64,000 bases of DNA. Origin: Symsagittifera roscoffensis (Eukaryota > Xenacoelomorpha > Acoela > Convolutidae). Every line of letters starts with the position of its first letter. The first letter of the stretch is position 1. Positions 32,386 through 43,249 of this stretch are shown in pieces. The stretch spans positions 57,314,754 through 57,378,753 of the forward strand of contig NC_087065.1 in assembly GCF_963678635.1 (NCBI RefSeq). The letters run 5' to 3'. The position numbers and the translations under genes are program-made. The notes under the pieces were generated by a model that searched no databases, had not been told where the DNA came from, and saw only the letters and a program-made list of their open reading frames with translations.

Positions 32386-32689
32386 GTATTTTTACTTTTC
32401 TTATATTTATCTAATATGGGTGCGGAAATTAATCAAATTTCTTAGGATGTGTGCAAATTCGGAGCGCTAAATTGAGTTCTAATTGTTTTTCAATGATTTA
32501 CCTTGAACTTCTCATCAATTCTCATAATTAAATTGAAATTGAAGAAATTAATTGATTACAATGAACGAAGTTAATACAAACAACAATTATTCAGAAAAAT
32601 GTTTAACCAAAGAGCTGTCGAGATTTCTAGAGGTTCTCTATAGAACGCAGAGCTACACGAGGTTGTCGTGGTTGTTGTGGAATTGGAGG

Positions 32690-32975
32690 CGTCATTGTTT
32701 CCTTATTTGGATTATAGTCGTGTCCAATCAAATTTCAGCTTTCTTTTATGGAATTCTTGTATAAAAAGGTGTCCAATCTAAAACAAGGTTCCATTTTAGG
32801 TACTTTTTACACCTTGGCGTTTCCAATCACAAAAATGTTCCTTTTTGTAATTGGAAACGACCATGTGTAAAAATGTACCTAATATGGAACTTTGTTTCCG
32901 ATTGGCCACGTTTTTTATTCAAGAATTCCATACAAAAATGCTAAGACTTGATTGGACACGACTATGATCAAAATA
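32690..32975. repeat. Nested hairpin in foldback centre (copy I)
   Basis: Arms of about 115-130 bp (gtgtccaatcaaatttcagctttcttttatggaattcttg ... ggtactttttacacc) face each other across a spacer of ~20 bp near 32,835. The equivalent hairpin is at 41,170-41,435. It is a MITE-like palindrome inside the centre of a larger palindrome. Confidence 0.8.
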
Positions 32976-33254
32976 AGGAAAATCAATTTTGATTGGTTTA
33001 ACCCACACATTCGAGTTGAAGGTACCCCTCACTCCTAACTAAAAATCTTTTTATTTTCAACTAAACTACCGTCAACTACCTCCTCTCTCAGCTCTAATTA
33101 GCCTAATTTCAGCTTATCTTTCGTCAGCTACATCCTCTCAGCTCTAAATCATTCTTGTTTTTACTATGTATCTTTTCACAATTTATTGCTCAAACTGATC
33201 TTTTCAGTACAAAACAGCAACCTCATGTATTCTGTAGACCTTTCGCTTGATCTA

Positions 33255-33655
33255 GTACAAATTTAAATGTGAGAAACAGTCTCTGGAGTTTTTCTGGCAC
33301 GAATGGACATCCCAATTCAAGTCTGGAACATGGTGGAATTGATGCGAAGGGATTTCAACGAGCATCATATGAGAACCAACTTGGAGAGATGCAAACGATG
33401 GAGGAAGTAGCTGAGCAAGTGGGAATGAACTACCCGACACTCCTGACTCTAGATACTTGGCTCAACCAGTCAACAATTTCCTCTTTCCTTGGGAGGAAGC
33501 AGGATCAGCCAAAAAAAACCCATTACAATAGATGAAGATGAGGCTTTCTCAGAAACAATGACGCCTCCAGTTCCACAACAACCACTACAACTTCGTCCAG
33601 CTCTGCGTTCTATAGAGAACCTCCAGAACTCTCGACAGCTCTTCGATTAAACATT
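33255..33655 (+). pseudogene. Captured exon in foldback centre (copy I)
   Basis: Reads LWSFSGTNGHPN, ENQLGEMQTMEEVAEQVGMN, then a one-base shift, then FPWEEAGSA.KNPITIDEDE-type sequence and a Pro/Gln-rich end (TPPVPQQPLQLRPALRS). The centre of copy II (41,725-42,090) carries the same protein with different lesions. The GC-rich, codon-like character contrasts with the AT-rich arms, as for a host exon picked up by the element. Its source is unknown. Confidence 0.55.
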
Positions 33656-33884
33656 TTTCTAAATAATTGTTGTTTGTTATTAACTTCGTTCTTTGTAATT
33701 AATTAGTTTCTTCACTTTCAATTTTATTATGAGAATAGATGAGAAATTCAGGGTACAAAATTGAAAAACAATTAGAACCTAATTTAGTGCTCCGAGTTTG
33801 CACACATCTTAAGAAACTTGATTAACTTTCGCACCCATATTAGATAAATACTACAAAAATTGTACACAAGTGAAAATACCTGAT

Positions 33885-34160
33885 GGTTTTTGCATCTTGT
33901 CAAAAAAAGTTGAAACAATATTCTTATTTCATCAAAAAAAGTGAAACACTATTCGCATCTTGTCAAAAAATTGAAACATTTTTTGCATATTGTCGAAAAA
34001 ATTGAAAGATTTTGGCATTTTAGCGACAAAATGAAACACTTTTTGCGTCTTGTCAAAAATGTTGAACAATTTTTGCATCTTGTTAAAAACATTGAAACAC
34101 TTTTTGCAACTTGTTAAAAAAAATTGAAACGTTTTTTGCAGCTTCTTCAAAATCCGAAGA
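33885..34160. repeat. ~31-bp satellite, right arm of foldback copy I
   Basis: Reverse-strand copy of the same satellite: units like ttttgcatcttgtcaaaaaaattgaaacac, about nine of them. Confidence 0.85.
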
Positions 34161-34887
34161 AACATTACATCTTGTTTACTAGTTTGAAGAGATTTTGCAC
34201 GTTCCTTAGCAACGGTTAGTTTTTTTTGTTAGCATATGAGAGGAAGTAGATGAAATATCAAACGTTTTTTAAATTTTAGTTGAAGAAATGACATGATCAC
34301 TATTAACAATTCCATAACCATCAATAAAACAGTCAAACATTTTAAACAAATCATGTTCATATTTTGAGTTTTGTACTTTACGAACTCCAAAAAGCTGAAC
34401 CGATAGTTTTTGTGGAAGCTAGTTTCTGGTTAGAACATAATTAGTGGCGTTTGAAGTTTTTGCGTAACAGTCTTTTCTTTGCAACACTTGGCATTTTTCT
34501 ACTCCTTTCCATTTCAGATTGTGATGAACAGCGCGGTCAAATTGATTGAAAACTTCGCCAGTCGATGAAATAACATTCGATTAAAATCTGTATTTGTACC
34601 GAGTGTAAACACCATCGATAATTTGGTATGTGAAATGAAAATTACTCAACCGTTGTAACACTTCATCGAAAGATGAAACAATTAGAAGTATGTGGAACTT
34701 ACAATTTTTCAAAGAAAGGCAAGAATTTTGGGTAGAGCCACAAAAACTATTAGTTACTAAATACTTTTCGAAAAAATCACTGGAAACGGAAATAAATAGC
34801 GATTTTTGACAATAATCTAATAAAAACTGGGAAGAGCTTGACACATAGCAGCAGGCATCCGGAACAATGATTGGCTAAGAATCAACT

Positions 34888-35253
34888 ATGAATCAGGAGC
34901 TCGACATCTGTAATAGAGTATATGAAATAGCAACATACAACATGAGGAGCGTGTGTGTCACAATCAAGAAGTACAATGTGGACAAGCCGCCCTACATTCA
35001 GATTCGACTCTTCACTGCAAAAGGGAATGAAGGAATGAAACAAAGTGCCTATGTCAACTATACTTTGAACGATTTCAAAAAACTGTCCCGAATTTTGGGA
35101 GATTTTATGTGTGTTGATAATTGTAAGCCTCAGTTATGCTTTGTGATGTTTTTTTGTTTAGTAATTGAAATATTATTGGTTCAAAACTATTTTTTCTCGC
35201 TGAAATGTACATTTAGAGCTAGGATAACTGAGGAAAAGTCAGACAAAACATAA
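34888..35253 (+). CDS. Foldback ORF (RLFTAKGNE protein), copy I right arm
   Basis: Frame includes QELDICNRVYEIATYNMRSV, CVTIKKYNVDKPPYIQIRLF, TAKGNEGMKQSAYVNYTLND and FKKLSRILGDFM. It then enters a segment beginning gtaagcctcag and ending tacatttag that is absent from the 30,580 copy, which suggests an intron. N-terminal codons present at 39,671-39,530 are missing here. Transcription would run away from the centre. Confidence 0.5.
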   Translation: MNQELDICNRVYEIATYNMRSVCVTIKKYNVDKPPYIQIRLFTAKGNEGMKQSAYVNYTLNDFKKLSRILGDFMCVDNCKPQLCFVMFFCLVIEILLVQNYFFSLKCTFRARITEEKSDKT

Positions 35254-35649
35254 AATTTTATCATAATTGACATAAAACACTAGCCAATTATCAGATGATT
35301 TTCCAGTTTTTGAATTAGAAGTTAAAGAAAAACTTCTTTAATCAATGCTTTTATCAAAACTTAAGTAAACTTTGTCCTCTTTGAACGAAAATACAAACAA
35401 GAAAGTAGTTGAAAACATTATCAATTTTTTTCGAATTTCTGAACTTCATTGGTTGTTTTCAATTGGCTTAATTTGAAATTTTGATTGGCTACCTTAATTT
35501 CTTACGAACTAATTAGTCTCTAAACAAAGGAAAAACATTTTGCGGTGATTGTTAATACAAAATAAAACAAAAATGGTACATCAATTTGGGTTTTTTTTGC
35601 TTTTTTCGGTAAAAAATATGTTTCTATCATGAGCGTTTTCAATTTTTGA

Positions 35650-36039
35650 AATGGACATTTATCAGATTTTAAGGTTGACCTACTAAAACTACAAGAATGG
35701 CGGACAGATGACGTTGATGGATATTGTATTAGTTTCAACTTGTATAGAAACACAGAAAGTTCAGTACCTTTGTTAAAAAGAAGGAGAGGAAATTTCAGAA
35801 CAAAAAAGTGTTGCCAGATTTATCAACAATGTTTTTATTTAGAAGAATTAACTCAGATTGATTGTTCGATCAGTAAAGAACGAAACAATGGAAGAGCCTA
35901 TGAAACAAAAATTGAAGATAAGGAACATCATTTCGATTACTGTTTTGAGTTTGATACAAATATAAAATCTAGATTTGTCAGAATATCATTTAATCGATTA
36001 TCCAAAATTAAAATACACCCGGTTGTTTATTTTACATAA
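35650..36039 (+). CDS. Foldback ORF (YRN protein), copy I right arm
   Basis: The best-preserved copy: LSDFKVDLLKLQEWRTDDVD, GYCISFNLYRNTESS, CQIYQQCFYLEELTQIDCSI, EDKEHHFDYCFEF, ending with a basic tail at TAA 36,039. The open frame starts after a TGA at 35,647 and has no ATG, so an upstream exon is likely. No recognisable motif. Confidence 0.5.
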   Translation, partial: NGHLSDFKVDLLKLQEWRTDDVDGYCISFNLYRNTESSVPLLKRRRGNFRTKKCCQIYQQCFYLEELTQIDCSISKERNNGRAYETKIEDKEHHFDYCFEFDTNIKSRFVRISFNRLSKIKIHPVVYFT

Positions 36040-36559
36040 TACCAAAAGAAAGTGATAAAAAAATAAATTTTAGTAATTTCTTTTTTCATTGGTTAGAAAT
36101 AGAACAAATTGAAAACATTTTTTGATCGAAATTTCAAATTTTGAATTGAGTATCGAAAAAGCAATATAAACCAGATAAGAAATCTCACTTTGGTGTCATT
36201 TGTATATGTTAGTTATGTTGGAAAAATTCAAAAAAATTGGTTGGTTGGGTAGTTTCTTAAACATAATTGATTCTGATCTACAAAGTACTTTAAAATCTGT
36301 GAATACTTCATTCTGATTAGTTATCACCGTAAATATTACCTATGAAGAAATGCTCGATATCTACAAACGGTATCGAAATTGTTGAAAAATCTTTGAGAAA
36401 AAGAGCTCAATTCTAATTGGTTGACATTAAATTTGTTGAAAAATCAATGACCATTGAAGCTCAATTGTGATTGGTTAATATCAAAAAAGATAGAAATTTC
36501 CTTAAAATCAATGCTCGATTCTGATTGGTTGATAGCAAAATTTTGAAGAAGTCTTTTTC

Positions 36560-37195
36560 GAAGAAGCTTCAAATGATTTTCTCAACCTGATAACTGTATG
36601 TTGCTGTTTCAACTCTGAATTTTCATATTGAAGTAAGCTTTTGGGTGAGAATTTATGTTATCATGTTGAATTTTTCAAAAAGTAGCAAATCTTTTTTAGG
36701 TCAGTAATGAATTTTTTTTTCTGGAATCGTAAAAAAACAGTGGAGAAGTCAGAAGTGTCAAAAAACTGTAATTGTGGAAAAATCAACCTCAATTATCTGC
36801 TTAAAAGTGTACTACTCTATGAACAATTTTTTAAGCACTATAAAATGAAAACTTTAAAAAAGTAATTAGGCAAAACCTTCAATTATTCGATGTTTTATAA
36901 ATATCCACTCTTTAGCGTATTTTATTCTTTTTTATACTACAAAGTTATCGCAACAAAAATTCCGCAAGCTCGCAACCAATGGAGTTTTTACAGTAGATTA
37001 AAGTTTTTTGGATCGACGTCCAACGAAAATTTCACGACAATTTGAACTCGATTGTTGCTGGTTTTATGATGAATAAGAACCTTTGAAAAAAAAATTAAAT
37101 GACAAGCCAAGAATAGTGATATAAAAACTGTATAATTTTTACTAGAAGTTTTCAAGTTTATCACAATTGTATAGAATTTTCAGATTCAGTAAAAA
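36560..37195. repeat. Dispersed repeat, inverted copy of 6,206-6,893
   Basis: Sits between the two foldback copies. See the entry at 6,206. It has accumulated small indels, and its outer end at 37,195 abuts the zinc-finger block of foldback copy II. Confidence 0.85.
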
Positions 37196-37245
37196 CTTTT
37201 ATTGAAAGTATTTTCTCCTATGTTTTTGTTGAAAATCAATTTATT

Positions 37246-37458
37246 TTATCTTCTCTTAGAGTGTGGTACAATATTTTGACAAAAATAATGCTTCTTCCTG
37301 ATATGATTAGTGAGTTCCTCGCTACTATATGTATAAGAGTTACAATTGTAACACTTTAAAACGCCACAGTGCTTACAATGTCTCGATGCGTCTAAGCGAG
37401 TGCAATCTCTGCCACATTCAAGACAAGCAATTCTTTCGTTTCTTTTCAATGACGGCAT
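37246..37458 (-). CDS. C2HC + C2H2 zinc-finger small protein (foldback copy II)
   Basis: An intact 70-codon frame from ATG (MPSLKRNERIACLECGRDCT) to a basic end. Cysteine and histidine spacing gives a CX2C-X11-HX3C unit followed by a classical CX2C-X12-HX4H finger (CYNC ... HIRKKH). Such small proteins usually bind DNA or RNA, and it could bind the element's own ends; that is inference. A damaged copy is at 29,057-29,311. It is missing from the right arm, so it lies in a unique outer block. Confidence 0.65.
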   Translation of the reverse strand: MPSLKRNERIACLECGRDCTRLDASRHCKHCGVLKCYNCNSYTYSSEELTNHIRKKHYFCQNIVPHSKRR

Positions 37459-38399
37459 CTCAATAAGTCAAACAATAATAAATGGGAGATTTAATATGTC
37501 CCAAATTTTTAAGAGAGAAGAGTTGAATAGCCTCAAAGTGAACAAAAGTCAATTAAAACAATTATGTAAACTTCCCAAACAATTATTTAATTATTTTTAA
37601 CGTTAAAAGAAATCAAAATGGATTTGTTTTTGACCCAGTTGAAATATAAGTTATCCAATCTAACCATAAAGATTTAAAACTATTTGCTATCAATCAATCA
37701 GAATCGAGCATCATTACTTATTAGGAAATTTTTATCTTTTTTGATATCAACTAATCAGAATTGAGCTTCATTGGTCATATATTTTGCAACAAATTTAATG
37801 TCAACCAATCAGAAATGACCTCTGATTCTCATGGACTTTTCAACAATTTTGATACCGTTTTTTTTAGATATCGAGCATTCGTTCACAGGTAATAATTGTA
37901 ATAATAAACAATCAGAATGAATAATTCACAGATATTAAAGTACTTTGTAGATCAGAACCAAACTATGTTTCTGAAACTTCCCAATCAATCAATTGTATTG
38001 AATTTTTTCAACATAACTAACATATACAAATGACACCAAAGTGAGATTTCTTATCTGGTTTATATTGTTTTTTCGATACTCAATTCAAATTTTGAAGTTT
38101 CTGTCAAAATTTTTTCCATTTGTTCGATTTCTAACCAGTGAAAAAAGAAATTACCAAAATATATAATTTTATCAGTTTAATTTGTCATATTGCTTTGTAA
38201 TCTGATTTATAAAACCATATAAAAAAATTCAAACCAGTAATCGAAATGATATTCCTTATCTTCAAGTTTCTGTCAAAATTTTTTCCATTTGTTCGATTTC
38301 TAACCAGTGAAAAAAGAGGTACCAAAAAATACATTTTTATCAGTTTCTTTCGGTATATTCTAATATAAACAACCGGATGTGTTTAAATTTTGAAGGATC

Positions 38400-38690
38400 G
38401 ATTAAAAGATATTCTGACAAATCTAGATTTTGTATTTGTATCAAATTCAAACCAGTTATCGAAATGATGTTTCTTATCTTCAATTTTTGTTTCAAAGGCT
38501 TTTCCATTGTTTAATTTTCTACTGATCAACCACTCAATCTGAGTGAAATCCTCTAAATAAAAACATTGTTGATAAATCTGGCAAAACTCCTTTTTTCTGA
38601 AAACTCATCTCCATCTTTTTCAGAATATTATTGAAATTTCTGTGTTTCTATACAAGTTAAAACTAATACAATTTCCATCAACGTCATCTG
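38400..38690 (-). pseudogene. Broken YRN ORF, foldback copy II
   Basis: Minus-strand similarity to the 29,958-30,209 ORF (cctctaaataaaaacattgttgataaatctggcaa) with several indels, and an adjacent duplication at 38,265-38,340. Confidence 0.5.
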
Positions 38691-39416
38691 TCCACCATTC
38701 TTTTAAATTTAGAAGGTCAACCTTAAAATCTGATAAATTTCCATTTCAGAAATTGAAAACGCTTTTGATAGAACCATAATTTTCCACCAAAATAAGCAGA
38801 GAAACCGGAACTGATGTACTATTTTTGTTTTATTTAGTATTAACAATCACCATAAAATGTTTTCCTTTTGTTTAGAGTCTAATTAGTTTGTAGGAATTTC
38901 ATGTAGCCAATCAAAACAACTAATGAAATTCAGAAATTCGAAAAGTAATGATAATGTTTTCAACTATTTTTTGTTTGTAGTTTCGTTCAAGTATGACAAA
39001 ATTTACCTAAAATTTGATAAAAGCAATAATTGGAAAAAAAAACTTTTTAATTTCGTAAACAAAAACTGGAAAATCATTTGATAATTGGTTAGTGTTTTAT
39101 GTCAATTTTGATAAAATTGTAAGTTTTGTCAGATTTTTTTCCAAATATCCTAGCTCTAAAATACCTTTCAGCGATAAAAATTAGTTTTGAACCAAAATTA
39201 ATTCAATTACCAAACATAAAAAAAATCACAAAGCATTACTGAGGCTTACAATTATCAACACACATAAAATCTCCCAAAATTCGGGACAGTTTTTTGAAAT
39301 CGTTCAAAGTATAGTTGAACATAGGCAACTTGTTTCATTCCTTCATTCCCTTTTGCAGTGAAGAGTCGAATCTGAATGTAGGGCGGCTTGTCCATAATGT
39401 ACTTCTTGATTGTGAC

Positions 39417-39671
39417 TCACACGCTCCTCATGTTGTATGTTGCTATTTCATATACTCTATTACATATGTCGAGCTCCTGATCCATAGTTGATTCTTTGCC
39501 AGTTTTGGCGTCATATATAGGTACGAGTCCAAGGTTTTCAGCATCGTGAACAACGGTATTCCGAATTGCCAATTTTGCTTCTCTTTCTTTCTCACTGAGA
39601 TAGACTTGTTGAGGTTTTTCAAACTGTCCAAAATCATCAATTTGATTTGGAATTTTTGAGTGAAGTTTCAA
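39417..39671 (-). pseudogene. RLFTAKGNE protein N-terminal part, foldback copy II
   Basis: The longest N-terminus of the three copies: MKLHSKIPNQIDDFGQFEKP, SEKEREAKLAIRNTVVHDAE, NLGLVPIYDAKTGKESTMDQ, ELDICNRVYEIATYNMRSV, then a TGA where the others have TGT. The same frame continues recognisably beyond the stop, and the intron-like insert is present (about 39,170-39,260). Confidence 0.55.
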
Positions 39672-40584
39672 AAAAATGGAACTGTGTAGGTGTTAATGTT
39701 CCTATAAAAATCCTCAATTCTCAGCAAAAATCATTCTTTCGAATGGCTGCTGCTGTGTGTCAAGCTCTTCCCAGCTTTTTTTCAGAATATTGTCGAAAAT
39801 TGCTATTTAGTTCCGTTTCCAGTGATTTTTTTTGGAAAAATATACAGTTACTAAAAAACTTCATGTCTCTACCCACAAGTCTTACTCTTCTTTGAAAAAT
39901 TGTAAGTTCCACATACTTTTGATTGGTTCATTTTTCGATCAAATTTTACAACGATTGGTTAATTTTCTTTTCACATATCAAATTATCAGTTGTCTTTACA
40001 CACTGTACAAATACAGATTTTAATCAAATGCATTTTCACTTGACCGCGCTCTTCATCACAATTTGAAATGGAAAGAAGCAGAAAAAATGCCAAGTGTTGC
40101 AAAGAAAAACCTTTTACGCAAAAAATTCAAACTTCACTATTTATGTTCTAACCAGAATCTACTTTCCACACAAACTATCGGCTAAATTTTTTTGGAAAGA
40201 GTTCGTAAAGTACAAAACTCAAAATATGAACATGATTTGTTAAAAATTATTGACTGTTTTATTGATGGTTATGGAATTGTGGAAAATAATCATGTCAATT
40301 TTTTAATGAAATATTAAAAATTTTTGATAATCAATCTATTCAGAATTGCATTACTGAGGCTTTTAGTTTTGCTTACGAAATTAACAAAAATTTAAAAAAA
40401 AAAACTCACCTTTAGAAAAAAATAGCAAATTTGTCATTTTTTCATGTCATTTTTTCAATCGAAAATTAAAAAACTTTTGATATTTCATCTATTTTCTCTC
40501 ATATGCTAATGAAAAAATTAACCGTTGCTAAGGAACTTGCGAAAGTCCCGTCAAACTTGTAAGCAATATACAATTTTTCTTCTG

Positions 40585-40845
40585 ATTTTCAAGGAGCTGC
40601 AAAAAACGTTTCAAATTTTTTAACAAGTTGCAAAAAGAGTTTCATTTTTTTTTCGACAAAATGCGAAATATGTTTCAATTTTTTCCACAATATGCAAGAA
40701 ATGTTTCACTTTTTTTGAAAAGATGCAAAAAGTGTTTCACTTTTTTCGATAAAATGTGAAAAGTGTTTCAATTTTTTCTACAAAATGCGATAAGTGTTTG
40801 AAATTTTTTTGACAAGATGCAAAAGTCATCAGGTATTTTTAGTTA
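40585..40845. repeat. ~31-bp satellite, left arm of foldback copy II
   Basis: Eight or so units, same family as at 32,165. Confidence 0.85.
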
Positions 40846-41169
40846 TGTACAAATTTTCTTATATTTCTCTAATAGGGGTACAAAATTTATTCAAGTGTCT
40901 AAAGATGTTTGCAAATTTGGTGCACCAAACTAAGTTATAATTGTCTTTCAATGATTTACCTTGAACTTCTCATCTATTCTCATTATTAAATTGAAATTGA
41001 AGATATTAATTAATTACAAAGTATGAAGTTAAAACCAAACATCAATTATTTAGAAAAATGTTTAAGCAAAGAGCTAACAAAAATTCTGGAGGTTCTCTAT
41101 AGAACGCAGAGCTGGACGAGGTTGTAGTGGTTATTGTGGAACTGGAAGCGTCATTGCTTCCTTATTTGG

Positions 41170-41435
41170 ATTATAGTTGTTTCCAATCAAATTTCAGCTT
41201 TCTTTTATGGAATTCTTGAATAAAAATGTGTCCAATCGGAAACAAAGTTCCATTTTAGGTACTTTTTACACCTTGGCGTTTCCAATCACAAAAATTTTCC
41301 ATTTTGTGATTGGAAACGACAATGTGTAAAAAGTACCTAAAATGGAACATTGTTTCTGATTGGACACGACTTTTATACATAATTATATCCAAGAAAGCTG
41401 ATATTTATTTGGACACGACTAAAATCCAAATAAGG
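41170..41435. repeat. Nested hairpin in foldback centre (copy II)
   Basis: Equivalent to 32,690-32,975; arms start tttccaatcaaatttcagctttc and pair across aaaaattttccattttgtg near 41,300. Confidence 0.75.
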
Positions 41436-41724
41436 AAAATCAATTCTGATTGGTTAAAACCACACATTCGATTTGAAGGTACCCCTCACTACTAACTAAA
41501 AATCATTTTATTTTCAACTAAACTACCGTCAACTACCTCCTCTCTCAGCTCTAAATACCCTATTTCAATTTGTCTTCCGTCAGCTACACCCTCTCAGCTC
41601 TAAATCATTCTTGTTTTTACTCGGTATCTTTTAGACAATTTATTGCTCAAAAAGATCTTCTCAGTACAAAACAGCATTCTCATGTACTCTGAAGCCTTTT
41701 TCGCCTGATCTAGTACAAATTCAA

Positions 41725-42090
41725 GTGGGAGAAACAATCTCTGGAGTTTTTCTGGCACGAATGGACATCCCAATCCAATTCTGGCCATGGTTGAATTGAT
41801 GCGAAGTGATTTCAACGAGGATCATATGATGCAAGTGCCCATGACAGAGAACCAACTTGGAGGAATGCAAATGATGGAAGAAAGAGCTGAGTAAGTGGGA
41901 AGGAACTACCCCGACAATCCTGACTCTAGATATATGGCCCAACCAGTCAACAATTTCCTCTTTCCTTGGGAGGAAGCAAGATCAGCCGAAAACCCCATCA
42001 TAATAGATGAAGATGAGGGTTTCTCAGAAATAATGACGCCTCCAGCTCCACAACAACCACTACAACTTCGTCCACTCTGCGTTCTATAGA
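41725..42090 (+). pseudogene. Captured exon in foldback centre (copy II)
   Basis: Frame includes LWSFSGTNGHPNPILAMVEL, MRSDFNEDHMMQ, TENQLGGMQMMEERAE, an in-frame TAA (CAA in copy I), then VGRNYPDNPDSRYMAQPVNN, FLFPWEEARSAENPIIIDED and TPPAPQQPLQLRP. The in-frame continuation shows that the TAA is a nonsense change, although gagtaagt could also be read as a splice donor. Confidence 0.6.
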
Positions 42091-42354
42091 GAACCTCCAG
42101 ATCTCTCGACAGCTCTTCGATTAAACATTTTTCTAAATAATTGTTGTTTGGTATTAACTTCGTTCCTTGTAATTAATTAGTTTCTTCACTTCCAATTTAA
42201 TTAGGAGAATAGATGAGAAGTTCAGAGTAAATCATTGAAATACAATTAGAACCTAATTTAGTGCTCCGAATTTGCACACATCTTAAGAAACTTGATTAAT
42301 TTTTGCACCCATGTTAGATAAATACTCGAAAATTTGTACACAAGTGAAAATACC

Positions 42355-42605
42355 TGATTGTTTTTGCATCTTGTCAAAAAAATTTGAAACAATATTCTTA
42401 TTTGATCGAAAAAAGTGAAACCCTATTCGCATCTTGTCAAAAAAAATAAAACATTTTTTTTGCATTTTGTCGAAAAAATTGAAACACTTTTTGCATCCTG
42501 TCAAAAATGTGAAACAATTTTTGCATCTTGTTTAAAAAACTGAAACACTTTTTGCAACTTGTTTAAAAAAACTGAAGCGTTTTTTGCCGCTTCTTCAAAA
42601 TCAGA
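42355..42605. repeat. ~31-bp satellite, truncated right arm of foldback copy II
   Basis: Same family, inverted orientation; similarity to 34,170 stops at about 42,632. Confidence 0.85.
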
Positions 42606-42639
42606 AAAAACATTACATCTTGTTTAATTGTTGTAACTT

Positions 42640-43245
42640 AGGATGTATTACCACAACATGGCCGAATTTCCCTGTCTCCGCTCACCACAGGGGCAGCATC
42701 TGGTGCCGTTGAAAAATCAAGAATTTTCAAAAGTCTGAGAAAAATTTTTCAAAATAGTCGATTTCGAAATTCGATGTCCCACCCACCCTGGGGTTAACAT
42801 CTAGTGTTGCTGAAAAAGTGACAGAATTTTAATTTTCTGAGAAATAATTGAGTTGTTCAATATTTGCTTAAGTCCACTCGCTCGCTCTCTTAAAAAAAGA
42901 CTTTTCTAGCTCTTTATTTTTTTCCAAAAATCATGAAATAATTTTCAGTCAATCAGCGACCACTTCACTCATTACCGTTTGGTTTTTTCTCCGTTTATAC
43001 TACTGGATTGTGACCTGGTAGCAATAATTTTCAGTGTCGTCTAGAAAGTTTTTTTAAGTTTCTGGGCGAGCCTATTAAGTGCTCGTTTGCTCGCAGTTTT
43101 CTATGCACTAGCGCACGATGCTTTTGGCAATTTTTGGCTTACTCATGGGGCCAGATGCCTCGTGGTGTGATTTTTTTTCTCTAAAATCTGCTTAAATCAG
43201 TTTTTTTTCTGTATGATCTTCTTGGTTTCACGTGACTATTCTGAT
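42640..43245. other. No gene; weak ~115-bp repeat
   Basis: Two diverged units (gcatctggtgccgttgaaaaatc near 42,695 and acatctagtgttgctgaaaaagt near 42,808). Otherwise I see nothing. Confidence 0.4.
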
Positions 43246-43249
43246 TAAG

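Larger units (their letters stand above)
29032..36560. mobile_element. Giant foldback (palindromic) element, copy I
   Basis: Left arm 29,455-32,640 and right arm 33,600-36,560 are inverted copies of each other around a ~1 kb centre, with an extra zinc-finger block (29,032-29,450) outside the left arm only. Going outward from the centre, each arm has a boundary block (gttctctatagaacgcagagct), a ~31-bp satellite, small ORFs pointing outward and ~70-bp CCAATCAGAAT repeats. Long satellite-bearing inverted arms are the hallmark of Foldback/TIR elements. I recognise no transposase, so mobility is inferred from structure and copy number. Confidence 0.75.
37200..42635. mobile_element. Giant foldback element, copy II (right arm truncated)
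   Basis: Direct-orientation copy of 29,032-34,180: zinc-finger block, left arm to about 41,100, centre 41,105-42,080, then only about 550 bp of right arm (boundary block plus satellite) before the match ends at 42,632. A ~180-bp internal duplication (cttcaagtttctgtcaaaattttttccattt) lies at 38,090-38,455. The element is thus an incomplete insertion or was cut by a later rearrangement next to BEL/Pao remnants. Confidence 0.75.

Noticed and set aside
32165-34160. 31-bp regular repeats as a CRISPR array
   Set aside because: The units are contiguous and diverged with no unique spacers, and the DNA is eukaryotic. It is a satellite.
29032-42635. Polinton/Maverick or Helitron identity of the foldback
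   Set aside because: I see no DNA polymerase, integrase, capsid, Rep/helicase or Helitron 3' hairpin.
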